A stretch of 64,000 nucleotides of DNA from Rhea pennata (lineage: Eukaryota; Chordata; Aves; Rheiformes; Rheidae): assembly GCF_028389875.1 (NCBI RefSeq), contig NC_084669.1:28508567-28572566 (forward strand). Reading direction: 5' to 3'. The first letter of the stretch is position 1. Every line of letters starts with the position of its first letter. Below are positions 39,543 to 54,182 of this stretch, in pieces. Made by a program: the position numbers and the translations under genes. Under the pieces are notes generated by a model, which was not told where the DNA came from, did no database searches, and was given only the letters and a program-made list of their open reading frames with translations.

Positions 39543-39580
39543 TGCGCATGCGCCGCCGCCCCCGCGCATGCGCATGCGCG
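39543..39580. promoter_or_regulatory. EXOSC3: Three clustered NRF1-type sites
   Basis: One GCGCATGCGC core sits at 39544-39553 and two overlapping cores at 39564-39579. They end 16 bases before the chosen start codon. The consensus of nuclear respiratory factor 1 is TGCGCATGCGCA. Confidence 0.75.
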
Positions 39581-39595
39581 AGGAGGGCGCCGGCG

Positions 39596-42587
<2,992 letters not shown>

Positions 42588-43801
42588 CTGAAGAAAACCT
42601 TGTTATTTCAGATAACTGTAGGGTGGGCTATTTTTGTATTCAGCTTTATATTAAAATCCATTTTTTAAATGAAATCCTAGATGTCGCTGTTGTTGTTCTC
42701 TGGCTCCCTTTATCTACTCACCCTGTTCTGCCTTATTTACGAACTTTGCTTTTACCCACTTTTGAAATTACAAAACCTTGTTCATGGATATGATTTTTTT
42801 TTTGACTGATATAGAGGCAGTTTCTGAAAACTTTCAATAGTTGTGAATTTTGAGGAGTAACTACCAAGACTTTCATAAGAAAACAACTGGTCAATTTATA
42901 GACTGCATGTATTTGCTCTTACTAGAATTATTTTTAGTAATATTAAAACCTGAAACAATGAGTACTTACTGACAAAGCTTTAAAGGAAGTCAAGCTGCTG
43001 AATATAATCACTCTGCTGTTTGATTCCAGTTGGATAAGCTTCCTAAAATGGTAAGTCTAGTAAAAATACAAGGGGACAAGTAAAAATGTGCTTCAGCAGA
43101 TTACATAGAGAGTGAAGTGCTAGAGGTTACAAAAAACAGTTAATTCAAAATTAAGCAAAAAGTTGGCAGCATATAATTATATAGTATTTTATGATGCATT
43201 TCCTTATAATGTTACACCCTTTAGCACTATATAATGCATTTCCTTACGTACATTCTAAACTTATTAATGTAGATTGCCCAGCTGTCTTAGTCATATAATC
43301 TAGTTGTCATGAAAAGCCTTATTTCATGCCATTCTAAATACTGAAAGTGGAACACAGTGCAGAGCAGACTGTTTTCAGTGCAATTTCTGATGTGTTTCTA
43401 TATTTGCGTTTGCTAAAGTGCAAATTACTATTACCAGTGATTTTAATATTCACATTTGTCCACAGATCGTTACTCTTCTCACTATGTGTGAGAACATCTG
43501 TGTGAGGACAGCTGATGTGTCTAACTGACAGCTATTTTTGGAGACTACCTGTAGGCAAGAGGGGCTAGACCAGACCTCACTGTCTGTGAAAAACTTGCAG
43601 ATGAAATGGAACTGAACAGCATAAGGGATAGTCCCAGAACTCAATGCATTTTAACGAGGTCAAGTGAGTAGCAGGCAGTAACTTACTGCGGACGGGTTTC
43701 TAACAGAAAACAAAAAATTCCATTGCTTGCTAATGCACACTAACAAGTTTGGGAAAGAATATTTTGCTTGCTTTTCTTAGTCTCTCAGACTGTCAGTGTG
43801 G

Positions 43802-43807
43802 AATAAA
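43802..43807 (+). terminator. EXOSC3: Possible EXOSC3 poly(A) signal
   Basis: AATAAA lies 1.2 kb past the stop codon. Weaker ATTAAA hexamers lie nearer, at about 42650 and 42940, so the true end is not certain. Confidence 0.4.
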
Positions 43808-46800
43808 GTTTTGAAGAACTGAAATTCTCGGATAAGCAAGGTGAAATAATAGGATAAATGCTAATAGCAGATTGTTAGTAGATTTTTTTTCTGAATAACT
43901 GAAGTATGCATGAGAGTCTGTACTTCATCACAAGAACCTTTAAAAATCCCACTTGAGGATAATGGTGAGAGGCTGCTGAAGGCATGTGGAGAGCCTGCAA
44001 AGGGTTCACTGGCAAGCCATTGCTGTTGCAGCTGCAAAGAGTTCACATAATAGATCTGAGAGCATAGCAAACAGTAGGCTAGTGGGGTTATCCTAAAGAC
44101 TGTTTTGTTATTATTGATCTAGAGAGTCCCTAGGGTAACTGAAAGTATCCTGCTGGTTGTTTGTTCTGGTCAGGTGCTCTATATTTATACAGTGACGGGA
44201 AGTGGTTATATAATATTTTACACAATTTGAAAATAGAAATGCAGATGGAGAGTATCAGCAAATAATTGTTTAGGCAAATGTTCAGATAATAAGACCCAAC
44301 CTACTGTTGCAGTAGTTGCCACTTAGAACTTTCCCTAAGAGAGAACCTGTCTAGTAGCCCATATGGAGGTAGTGATTAGGATGTGACTTCAGTTCAAACA
44401 TTCAGGAAACCTAATGGCTCACTGGAGGTAATGATATACTTAGCAATGCTATTTGATATCACTTATACCTCCTTCACAGGTGTATTTTAACTAGAGATTA
44501 GGCAAAGACCACTGCAGAAATAGCCATATATTCCTCAATTCTAGACACTAGGTTCATTTCCCGAGTAGTTTTGCTTCAACAAAATCAGCATCTGTGAAAA
44601 GAACTGTTAGGTTTCATTGTGTAGTAGTTCACGTGCATATGGAGGAAATGCAGCCCTGGCAAGGATAAGCTCTCAGTCTATTTTAGGATATGAATGGTTT
44701 GCTTCTGTTATTTTGAGAGAAAAACAGATCACTGGAGTAATGGTAGGGGAATTACTAACATCTTCCTGTGGGAGGGAAGTCTGTCTGTGTGCACCAAAGG
44801 AACTCCATCAGAGAGGGTAGCAGTTCATAGAAATAAACTACTACTGCTCCTGGAGGAGTAGTGCACCACAGTTCCTTAGGTCCACCATGTTTTGTGGCTC
44901 TAGCTATTGCTATCAAACTATTCAGTTTAAATTAGAGAAAAAGAGTACAATTAGAGCAAACCTAAATATCTTTATTTCAAGAGGAAACAAAATTTTTCCC
45001 ACTTACTCTGTTACATCCGAAGTTCAGACCGTGGTATTTGACTATATTGTTTTCTTTGGCATCTCTAATTTTGAAATTGCTTCAACTGAGAGCCACTACT
45101 CTGACTCAACTCTAATATGCTTACCTAGGGCTACTGCTGATTTAATAGTTTTCATATGAGTCTAATGATTCCAAATCAGAACTCTCAGCGTTGAACTTGC
45201 CCTCTGTGCTTATCATTTAGGTACTGCTCTTCAGGCTTAGTAGATCTTCAGATGTCAGCTTTTATTTTCACCTCTTCCCCTCCTAGTTGAGGTGTTTTTC
45301 ATTCACTTTCCATAAATCCTGTTAGGCCTATTATCTCTCATACTACAATGGAAAAGAGGCTGTTACTTAATAAGAATTTCACTAACCTTGCTGTTCTCTG
45401 GTGTTTTCTCAACTTTACCTAGCCAAAGCCCTTGCAGGGTTGTCTATATCTTTAGAAAATTTGCAAGCATAAAAAAATACACTTGCTGAGTCGTATTTTG
45501 TGGGGCTAGTGTTCTCTGTTCTTGGGTGGTCACAATGATTAAAAAAAAAAAAAAACAATAGAATGGATTAAATCCTGAAGAGTTGGGGCTTGAAATGCAA
45601 TTAACCCTCCTACTTTTACCTGTCTAAGCAGCCTTCCTTGCCTCTGAAAAGTCTGAATTTTAAGTATAACTGCAGGATAAATACAGAATCTCCAATTTAA
45701 AAAAGCTGCTTTGGTGGCTCAGCATAGCAGTGACTTTGAAAATTTTTAACATCATTAGTGCCCTGTTTCGCACCACACACTATCCTGTCCCACTACCAGC
45801 TGGTTATTGCCCATGTAGAACCTTAGTTAAATCAAGAGTAGCAAATAAAAACACCCATTAAAATTATGCCTTTTTTTTAAATTTAACAATAAATGATGTG
45901 TTCACATAGCAGATGTTTTATCTCATACGTAATTAGTTCGAATAGTTACTACAATTTTAAGTTTCTGTTTGACCATATGAGCAGTGACAAAAGTGAAGGA
46001 GGTTGAGAACAAAATGGGTGTGGGGAAAATGCTGTAAGGCAAATATATTTAAACACATTGCTAAAAGCAGGCAATACTGGCATTTATTTCTCTTAGCTGG
46101 AGAAAAGAAAACTGTCTACCTTCCTACTAGCTTTGACAAGCTTTACCTTACCAACAAAATATTCAGGCAAAATCCATGTTGTGTCTTTGTGAACTTTCAT
46201 GTTCTGGCTCAGGGTCTAAGCCAATATCACTGTAAAGAATGGCATAGACTATAACTTGATTCTAGAAAGAAAGCCTGATGGTGAATCAATTACATCTTCT
46301 AATGAAGATTTTGTTGTTGCAGGAGGTCCCTCACTTTCCCATTGAAGGCACATAAATGTATGTGTTTTGGGAAATGGAATTTGCAGAATTGATGCTGGGG
46401 ACTTGAAAGTATCTTACTGAATGGAGTATCTTCCTGTTATATTTATGTGCACAATATACTTCCTTTTAAATTTAAGTCATTACTTACCATCATTTGTGTA
46501 AGATACCAATGATTGTGTATTAGATGTTTTGTTATATTGCTTCTCCCTCAAGTTCTCATAATAAAAACTAACAAAAGAAATAAGTAACAATTGTAAAAAT
46601 CGAAATGGAAACGACCTTTATTCCTGAAGATGAGCATCATCCCTTAAAAAGAAGTTCACAGGCAATGAAATGATAATCCTACACTGGAAATGTGAAATAC
46701 AGGTTGTGGCCTTGCCTAGGCTGACATATTATATTGAGCCCAAGAATAAATGCAAACAAGTACAGCAATGCAGCATAGAAATAGAAAGTATGAAAGTAAA

Positions 46801-49800
46801 ACATTTGTATTTTAGCTGAAGAAAATTGCACAGACGTACCGTTCAATGTAATAAGATGAAGAGTTTAATGCTTTGGTCAGGTCTTGGCTGTAACTCAGTT
46901 GGATGAAAAGTTTACTGTGCCCAACTACTCATTATCACCTTACTGCCGGAACAGGTTTCTGCCAGAATTGCGTGTGTATTTGATTCCTAACCAAGTTCTG
47001 TCAGAATGACACAGATTGGCTTCAACAGTTTTGATAGCAGGGTTGTTTTGTTTTCTAACCCAGATTTTTTAGCAGAAGAGGTTTTGGAGTTTTTTGCTCA
47101 GATTTCCAATATTAAGAGTAGCTCATCTGCTGCTAGAAAAGCCTAAATATGTTAAAGAATTCCCCATTCTCTTCCTTAGTGCTTGAATAGTTCATTCTGA
47201 GGAGCAGCTAAATCTGCTAGTGTATCAGCAGGCTATTGTAAGCCTAATAAATTAGCCACCTCTATGAAAGGCTTTGCATGTGATATTTTAAAAACATATT
47301 TATGCTAGTATTGCTACCCATATGCAACCAGATTGGTAGGATTTGCTGTTTTGACTGCTTCGGTACAGAAACTAGCTATCTTAAGCATAATGTAGGGCAC
47401 TTTAATTCAGTTGTGTTAGTAATACAAGCAGCTTTGTGCTTATTAAGGACTTGTATAGCTTTCAAGATGCAAAGCTACTATATTAAGGTCTATAGCAAGG
47501 AATTGAAGCTGTCAGCATTGCCCCAGTAACTAGAAAGGAAAACAACCATGAAACGCTTTGGGGCCTGGATTTTAATATGTAACATTTGTGGACAGTTAAC
47601 CAGGAGTGCTACCAGAATGACTGTTTTCTCTTGATGGCTGTTCTCTCAAAAGTACAGTGCTACTGCCTTGCCCATGCTATCAAGGTGGGCGTTTTGGGAT
47701 GTGTTTTGGGAGGTGGAGCCTGAAGCTTCAAAACTTAGCCTGTAGCACAGGGCGAAAAATAGTCTTTTATAACTCTTCTTACTAGGCCTCAGTATCTTAC
47801 CTGCTATGAGAAAACAGTAACAGGTGGAATCAAATACCAACATAAGTAGCAGTGTAGTAAATAGAACAAACAAAAAGTGTAGGCCACCCACATTTAAATT
47901 TGCTGTAAAATTAAGGGATTTGCTTTTTCCTTAATAGGTGTTTTTTGGAAGTGACACTAACTACTGGTGTTTTCTGAAGTGTCAATTTAATTTTAAATCC
48001 TTTTTTCCTCAGTCATAAATTCCATCATTCCTTATTGCTGTATTATATAACCTTTGCAACTGCATGTGTTCCTCACATGCTGACTGACTTCTGTAACTCC
48101 CTTGGTTCTGAGCTCCTGTCTGGGAGGTTAGCATTTGTATGAGGTGCCAAGATCAGTAACAGTGAAGCAGAAGGTATTGGTACTCATACAGCCTCTCGAA
48201 GCCCAAACAAAATTAGTAGAAAATAGAGGGAGCTGCATGAGCAATAATTCTGTAAAACACCAAATACCTTAAAGAAAAATTTACAAGAAAGGTGATAGGA
48301 GTTCAGAGCAGAGCCTGGCATAAAGAAGTTGAAGACTGAAGCACACACAAAAGGTCTAATGACCTTATCAGTGCTTTCCGAAGCCTTGGTTACCCATTGC
48401 ATTGTTGTAACTGATAGGCTTTTCTGTGATTCAGAGTGTTTATTAGGCTACTGCGGAAAGAGATTTGTATAAGCATCTGTAGAGCAGTTAAGAAGACTTA
48501 CTAATTCTTTGTTTCCTGTTCTTGTCCAGATGGAGGGTGTTGCACCAATCTATTCCTAATGTTTGTCTGTGAACTGCTCGTGTGGGTGAAACTGATTTCA
48601 AAGGTCCTGTAGATCCTTTAGTTTATTCAGTGACTACTACACCCTGATCTTACTTAAGATTAAATCTAAAATCCTATGTCTAGGATGACTGTGGACAAAC
48701 TGGTGCTTTTATTTCCTGAGAATCAAGATGAGGTTGAACACAAGACAACGTCACATGAATACATATGGCCGTACAGCTTCCAAAGAAGAGACAACTTTTG
48801 CTTGGTCTATTTGAAACCTAGGTCAGTCTGCCTCTTTGTAGGTACGCCTCTAGAAGCTAATGATACGAAAAGTTCAAGCTGTATTTTTCTGTGTCCATGT
48901 GCATCCAGTCTTACTGGCAAAATACAGAAAAGTCATTTGTCTAACAACGCCCTTGATCTAACGCTGATCTATAGAAGCATGATCCAACAAGAAATAGAAA
49001 TAATTAACTTCTGAAAAAAACATGTAGGTTTGTCATTCTGTACATGAAAGTTTCGTAACAGTAAAATCATGTTTTAGCATAGTTACTGATACAGTATAGG
49101 CTGGGTGAATTATGCACTGGCATGCTACAGAAAATTAACTAACTGATAAACTGTTTGCAGAATGATACTCTTTATAGCTGCTATATAGCTGAATTATAAA
49201 AACAGGCTCAGAGTGCTTTTTAAGAACAATATTGAAAACTTGAGAATTGGAAAATAAACTGTTGGTGCCTGATGTTCTGTGAAATGTTCTTTAGTGTGTG
49301 TCAAGGATTTTATTACCTTCTTCAGCAGGCAAGATGCCTGAATAACATCTGAACAGGTATGTGGAAAAAAATTACAGAACATGATTTTCTCCAGAGGGAA
49401 ACCCAGAAAAGTAAAGAATTTAACTTCCTGTTCAGGTTTCCTGCCAAAATCTCCGTGCTTTTCTAAAGAACTGACCATGGTGGCAGCCTAATGAAGTCAA
49501 ACTGATTGCTGCTGGGACTCCACTCACAACACAGTAGTTTTTCAGGGAAAGTGAGCATGTCTAGAGACTTAAGCAGGAGAGGTTTGCTTCCAGTATCTTC
49601 ATGATGCAAATTTTCTTAGAGTTCTGTGTCTATTGGAAATGCGCATACATTCAAGGGATTTCGCTGTCTTACAAAATTTATAAGAAAATACTCTTGGATG
49701 ACATCCAGATGTGCAGACTCACATTTTTCTGCATAAAGTTTTTTGTTACAATGAGAAGAAATGAAGCCAGAGCTGCTTCAGAGATTAACTGCTCATTGTT

Positions 49801-50329
49801 CTTGCTTGATGCCTTGATGCCGGGGCGCTGGAAGGCCAGCTGCCAGATTGTTAGAGGTGTAACGTGCAGAAATATCATTAAGAAAAAGGTTGGGTTTTTT
49901 TGTTTTGTGCTCTCACCATGGCAACAAAAATAATGGCGCTGCAATTCTACCATTGCCAAATGTTGACAGCCAAAGCCACTGTAAAATTCAGAAGCAAGGA
50001 ATGTTGCCAGCCCACAGAATTTAAGGTTTTAATCACACGATGGTGGACAACAAAATTTGTCAATCACATGTTGCTGTCGTGATGATGTGATGATGTTTTT
50101 CATAAAATTGCTTTGTCACAGTGGCAAAGATGCATATATTTGAATGCTGGGTTTCAAAACAGTGAGAAAGCCATTTCAGTATATTATGTTTAGTGTTTAT
50201 AAAAAGCATTCTCGCACTAGGTAAGGAGACAGCTAAACTGGGGATAGTGTTTTCTTTCCTCTGTTCTTTATATTTCCCAGGAGAAAAATAAAGCGATTAT
50301 TGGCAAGAAAAGATCCCAGATCTCTTCCC
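43808..50329. other. Gene-free stretch between EXOSC3 and PRXL2A
   Basis: About 6.5 kb of AT-rich sequence without an exon I can support. Open frames up to 112 codons occur (48676-49014) but match nothing known and lack splice or promoter context. A short CCATGGCAAC, the same core as in EXOSC3 intron 1, lies at 49916-49925. Confidence 0.7.
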
Positions 50330-51520
50330 TGCAACCGCTTGAAACCGTGCTGTTCCGACGGGCGTTGAGCGCGCCCCTGACGGGATGCAGCGGGGCTGCT
50401 GGTCGGGGTGGCTGGCCAGCCTCTGCGGTACGGCCTTGGGCACTGTCTGGTGACGTTTTCTGGTGAATTCAGCAAAATCCTCACTAGATCGCAGCCCCGA
50501 GTGGCGGCGGCCTCGGGTTAGGTGAGAGCTTATGAGATTCTGCAAGAAATTAAGCTTTGTGCTGAAGATAAATGCGCGCGCCCTTAGGAGAAGCTGTAAG
50601 TACAGGGTAAACTAGGCAGGTCTAATCTGGGCGCGTGCTCTGGGTGGCTGGAGGACGCTGACAAAAGCAGCTTGTCCGGGGCTCGGCTCGCGGAGCCTCC
50701 AGCAGCGGGACGTCGGCGAGGTCTGTTCTCCCGCACGCCAGCCCGTGTTACCGGCCAGCAGTACCGCGTCAGTGGGAGTCCCGGGGTAGCCAGGACGAGT
50801 CCTTGGAGCACCCGACTGGAGCGGTGCCGAATGCCACGAGCAACCGGAAAGCGCGTTTGTTACGCGGTGTTGTGGCATGTTACTGGCTGGTGTATCCGAG
50901 CAAGTATATTCTTGCACATAATAGATACGTGCTTTTAAGCGCCTGCCGTTAATCACGCTCGCTGCCTGAGCGATAAACTCCCTGCGCTCCTGGACGGCAG
51001 CCAGGAGGTTCCCGCTGCCCTCAGCACACCTCAGCGCAGCGCCCGGAGCGCCGTGCTTCTCCGCGGGGCCGGAGCCGGCGAAGTTGCAGCGCGGCGCGAA
51101 CGGGCGCCGCGGCGGCTCAGCGGGCACCCGGGCACCGTCGCTGCGGCTGCGCGGCGGCGGCGGCGGCGCGGAGCCCGGGGCGCTGCAGGGGGCGCCCGGC
51201 GGGCGCGGAGCCTGCGCGGGGCGGGGCCGGCGGCGGCGGCGGCGGCGGCGCGGGCGCGGCGCGCTGTGAGTGCGGGTGCGGGGGGCGGCGCGCCGTGAGT
51301 GCGGGCGCGGGCGCGGGCGCGGGCGCGGTGCCGGCCCCGGGGCGCGGGCGCTGCCGGCGGCCGGGCCGGGCCGGGCCGGGCCGGGCCGCGCCGCCGTGCG
51401 CTGCGCTGCGCTGCGGTGGCCGCCGGCCTTTGCCCGTCCGCAGCGATGCTTGCGTCGCTGTGGCTCTGCGGCTTGTGCCGTCCTCGCTTCGTCCCGCCCG
51501 CGTTGCAGCTCGACCTGAAA
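50330..51520 (+). promoter_or_regulatory. PRXL2A: CpG island 1, probable upstream promoter of PRXL2A
   Basis: CpG-rich from about 50330, very dense from 50990 to 51520. It has two strong plus-strand donors, CGCT|GTGAGTGCGG (GT at 51266) and CGCC|GTGAGTGCGG (GT at 51295), suited to a non-coding first exon. The dense part holds short GC repeats: (GCGGGC)n at 51301-51327 and (CCGGG)5 at 51361-51385. No ATG-containing frame joins well to the PRXL2A coding exons, so this would be a UTR exon. It could instead serve an unrecognised transcript on either strand. Confidence 0.55.
51301..51415. repeat. GC-rich short tandem repeats
   Basis: (GCGGGC)n, then (CCGGG)5 and (CTGCG)3 follow one another in the CpG island. 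They would be hard to sequence and probably vary in length. Confidence 0.8.
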
Positions 51521-51548
51521 GTTAAATTAGGAGCAAGGCACAGGAATC

Positions 51549-51575
51549 AAAAAAAAAAAAAAAAAAAAAAAAAAA
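51549..51575. repeat. A27 homopolymer
   Basis: A run just past the CpG island, followed by a second short A run. Confidence 0.93.
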
Positions 51576-53809
51576 CCAAAAAAAACCACTCGATTCGAGC
51601 TTGACTCCGGAGCAGTTGCTCCTGGCTGTCAGCAGGAGAGAGCGTTTGCTGCATTGGCCGTGGGGCAGTTGTGTGGCTTTTGGGGGCAGGACTCGTGAAC
51701 GGTGACTGGCGTTATTAGTGTCCTCGCATAAGGACTTCTGCGGTTTTGTACTTCCATGCTTCCTCCCGTGTGCGTGGTATTTCCAGTTTTCTGATTGAGC
51801 AGAGGTTTAAATTTTCCCAGATACAAGATCTAGCTGCTTTTTCCCTCTGAAAACACGTACAGAGTCAGAGGGTTGCCTGAGTTTTGTGCAAGAGCTCTTT
51901 GCTTTCCCTTGCTCAGAAGGAAGGGGCAGTTGCAATGTTGGGTTTCTTTAAAACATTTTCAAAAAGAGGCAGATGAGGCGCTTTAACACAAACTTCCTTC
52001 ATCCTTTCAAAGGAAGGAGTATGGTTTGTTTGCTTGACACAGCAGCTTTCACTTGAGGTAGAGCTGGGCACAATATTGCACAGAGTTAAGTAACGAAACA
52101 AATGCAGACTTGGAACAAAACCAGAACAGATGGCTATGGCTTTTGATACAAGGAATGATTCGCTACAGAATTTACAGTTTAGATTTTACAATGACAAAAA
52201 AGAAGAAAAAGGGGGGAAAAATCCTTCATGCTCTGAAAACTACTTACATTCATGGCTTCAAAAATGCTAGGAGACTTTTGAACTGGTGTACTGATTTTGG
52301 TGTTCGTGGGGTGACTGGGGTTGGGAGGGAGCGCTGAAGGCTCCCTAGTCCCACCTTCACTTAAAGCAGGACCAACTTTGAGGTTAGATCAGGATATTGG
52401 ATTTCATCATCCTGAAGGGTGTGTAAAGCCTCATCAAACCTTGTGCATGTCACTAAATCATTGTGAATTGTAAATATTCTTTCTAAGAGATTTACAAAGA
52501 TATTTGTAATCTGATGACTCATTTCGGGGGGGATAGCTCATAAAAAATAATCAGCTCAGGTTGTGTTTTGGGTGTGCAAGTCGGGACAAAGCTCTCGAAG
52601 ACTTTTAGGCTCAATAAGGAATGTCTTGGGAAAGCTGGAAGAGGGAGGGGAGAGAAGCGAAGGGGAAGCAATGGTCAGAACCACCTGATGGACGGAAATT
52701 TCAGACTGGGGGATACATGCTGGTGCCATCCAGTGTGCAAAGGTGCCCACTGACTGCTTCCACTTTTGCTCAACAGCATTTGTAGGAAAAGTATGTAAGT
52801 AACTGCGTGTGCTACAGTGGCTTTGATTGACACTCAAAAAAACAGACTTCCCAGCATTTGTTTTGACATAGCTGCGATGTCTCCTGTTTACACTGATAAA
52901 ATAAATGTTTAAGGATAGCTATCCTTTTAATTACATTTTTTCTCTAGTTGTGGGTAGGAGAGAAATGAGACATCTACAAAAACATGTTTTTATTGATCTT
53001 GACATAAAGTGAAGACCACTAAATGACATTTGCAGAAGAATTAAGACTAAGCTTTTTAGTTACTGGTTTGCTGAGTACTGACAAACTATGAAACAACTCA
53101 CTCCCATCTTGGGCTCTTGTGTCACCACAAAAGGATGTTTTCCCTATTGTTGATCACTTGATTTTTTTTTTTTCATTGCAGCTTATTCTCTGTAAAGAGA
53201 AGTGCTCGCTTTTGCTCACTTTTGGAGGTTTGAAGGAGTGGGGATTTTAGCAGAGTTGAGAACTTGTAAATCTGGTAGATCCAAAGAAAATAATGCCCTT
53301 TAGTGAAGGGATGTTATCAGTAAAGCTGGTAGCGTAGCATATAAACACTGGGTTAATTCAAACAGCCTTCCAGCAGTACAGCTCTCTAATTTGAAACTTT
53401 TCCCCCACATTGTGATGGCTTCTTAATTGTTTCCAGGATTGCGTACATTGTTTTTGCATGCACTGCTGCGGAGGTTAGAAGTAGCATGGAGGAAACACAG
53501 GGAAAATATTTATTATAAAAATGTGCATTTCTACAAAAAAAAAAAAAAAAAAAAAAACCCACAGATCTTAAGGTTTGGTGCTGTGTTCTCAGCTTCATGA
53601 ATGTTTTCCGTAGTCCCTGCTCCTTGTATCTCCTTTCTTGGAGCACAAAGAGGGTAACTATGTGTTTAATTAAAAAAAAAAAAAAAAAAAAAAAAAGTTG
53701 ACTAATTAAGATACCTTTAAAACAAACCTGCTGTGGATTGGGCAGCTGCCGGTTCACAACGCCCCTGTGGGGAGACCGTGGCACATATTGCTCAAATATG
53801 CTGCAAGCC
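51576..53809. other. Spacer between the two PRXL2A CpG islands
   Basis: No gene recognised. It contains A runs at 53535-53557 and 53672-53696. If CpG island 1 is used, this is intron 1 of that transcript. Confidence 0.7.
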
Positions 53810-54060
53810 GCGTTCTGACCGCAAGCAAAGGTTGCAGCGCTGGCCCCCTGCCTAGCCCTGCCCCTGGCTGCCAGCGCCGCCGCGCTCGCTGGGCCGCGCT
53901 CGCTCGGCTCTCCCGCGGCTCGGCTCGGCTCGGCTCGGCTCGGCTCGGCTCGGCTCGGCTCGGCTCGGCGGGCGCTCCCGCTGCCTCCCGCATGGGCGCA
54001 GGTGAGTGCGCACCGACCCAGGCCGTGAGCGCTGACGGGATCCTATGTCGTGTCTTTCCG
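53810..54060 (+). promoter_or_regulatory. PRXL2A: CpG island 2, probable alternative first exon of PRXL2A
   Basis: A short GC-rich block with (CGGCT)10 at 53916-53965 and then the donor GCAG|GTGAGTGCG at 54002. An ATG at 53992-53994 opens M-G-A and a single G before the donor. Spliced to the acceptor at 56859 this G joins AA to give Glu, followed by the ATG of the usual start, so the frame stays open (MGAE-MSFLPD). Kozak context is moderate: G at +4, C at -3. Confidence 0.5.
53916..53965. repeat. (CGGCT)10 pentanucleotide repeat
   Basis: Ten perfect units, about 30 bases before the putative alternative start codon, so probably transcribed in the 5' UTR. Confidence 0.97.
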
Positions 54061-54145
54061 TGTGGATGTATCGCTTGACGTTTAAAAACTTTGATCAAAA
54101 AGCAGTAGTTTGTGTGTTTTAAGGAGGGGTGTGGAGGGTTTGGAG

Positions 54146-54147
<2 letters not shown>

Positions 54148-54181
<34 letters not shown>
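54148..54181. repeat. T34 homopolymer
   Basis: Uninterrupted T run about 150 bases past the donor of the putative first exon, inside PRXL2A intron 1. Confidence 0.95.

Positions 54182-54182
<1 letters not shown>

Noticed and set aside
48676-49014. 112-codon plus-strand frame between EXOSC3 and PRXL2A.
   Set aside because: No recognisable family, promoter or splice context; about the size expected by chance in this much sequence.
50612-51604. Several 60-170 codon frames in CpG island 1.
   Set aside because: GC-driven absence of stops, low-complexity Arg/Gly/Ala, no family match.
53386-53784. 132-codon minus-strand frame.
   Set aside because: It is built around poly-Phe from two A runs, with no domain or splice context.
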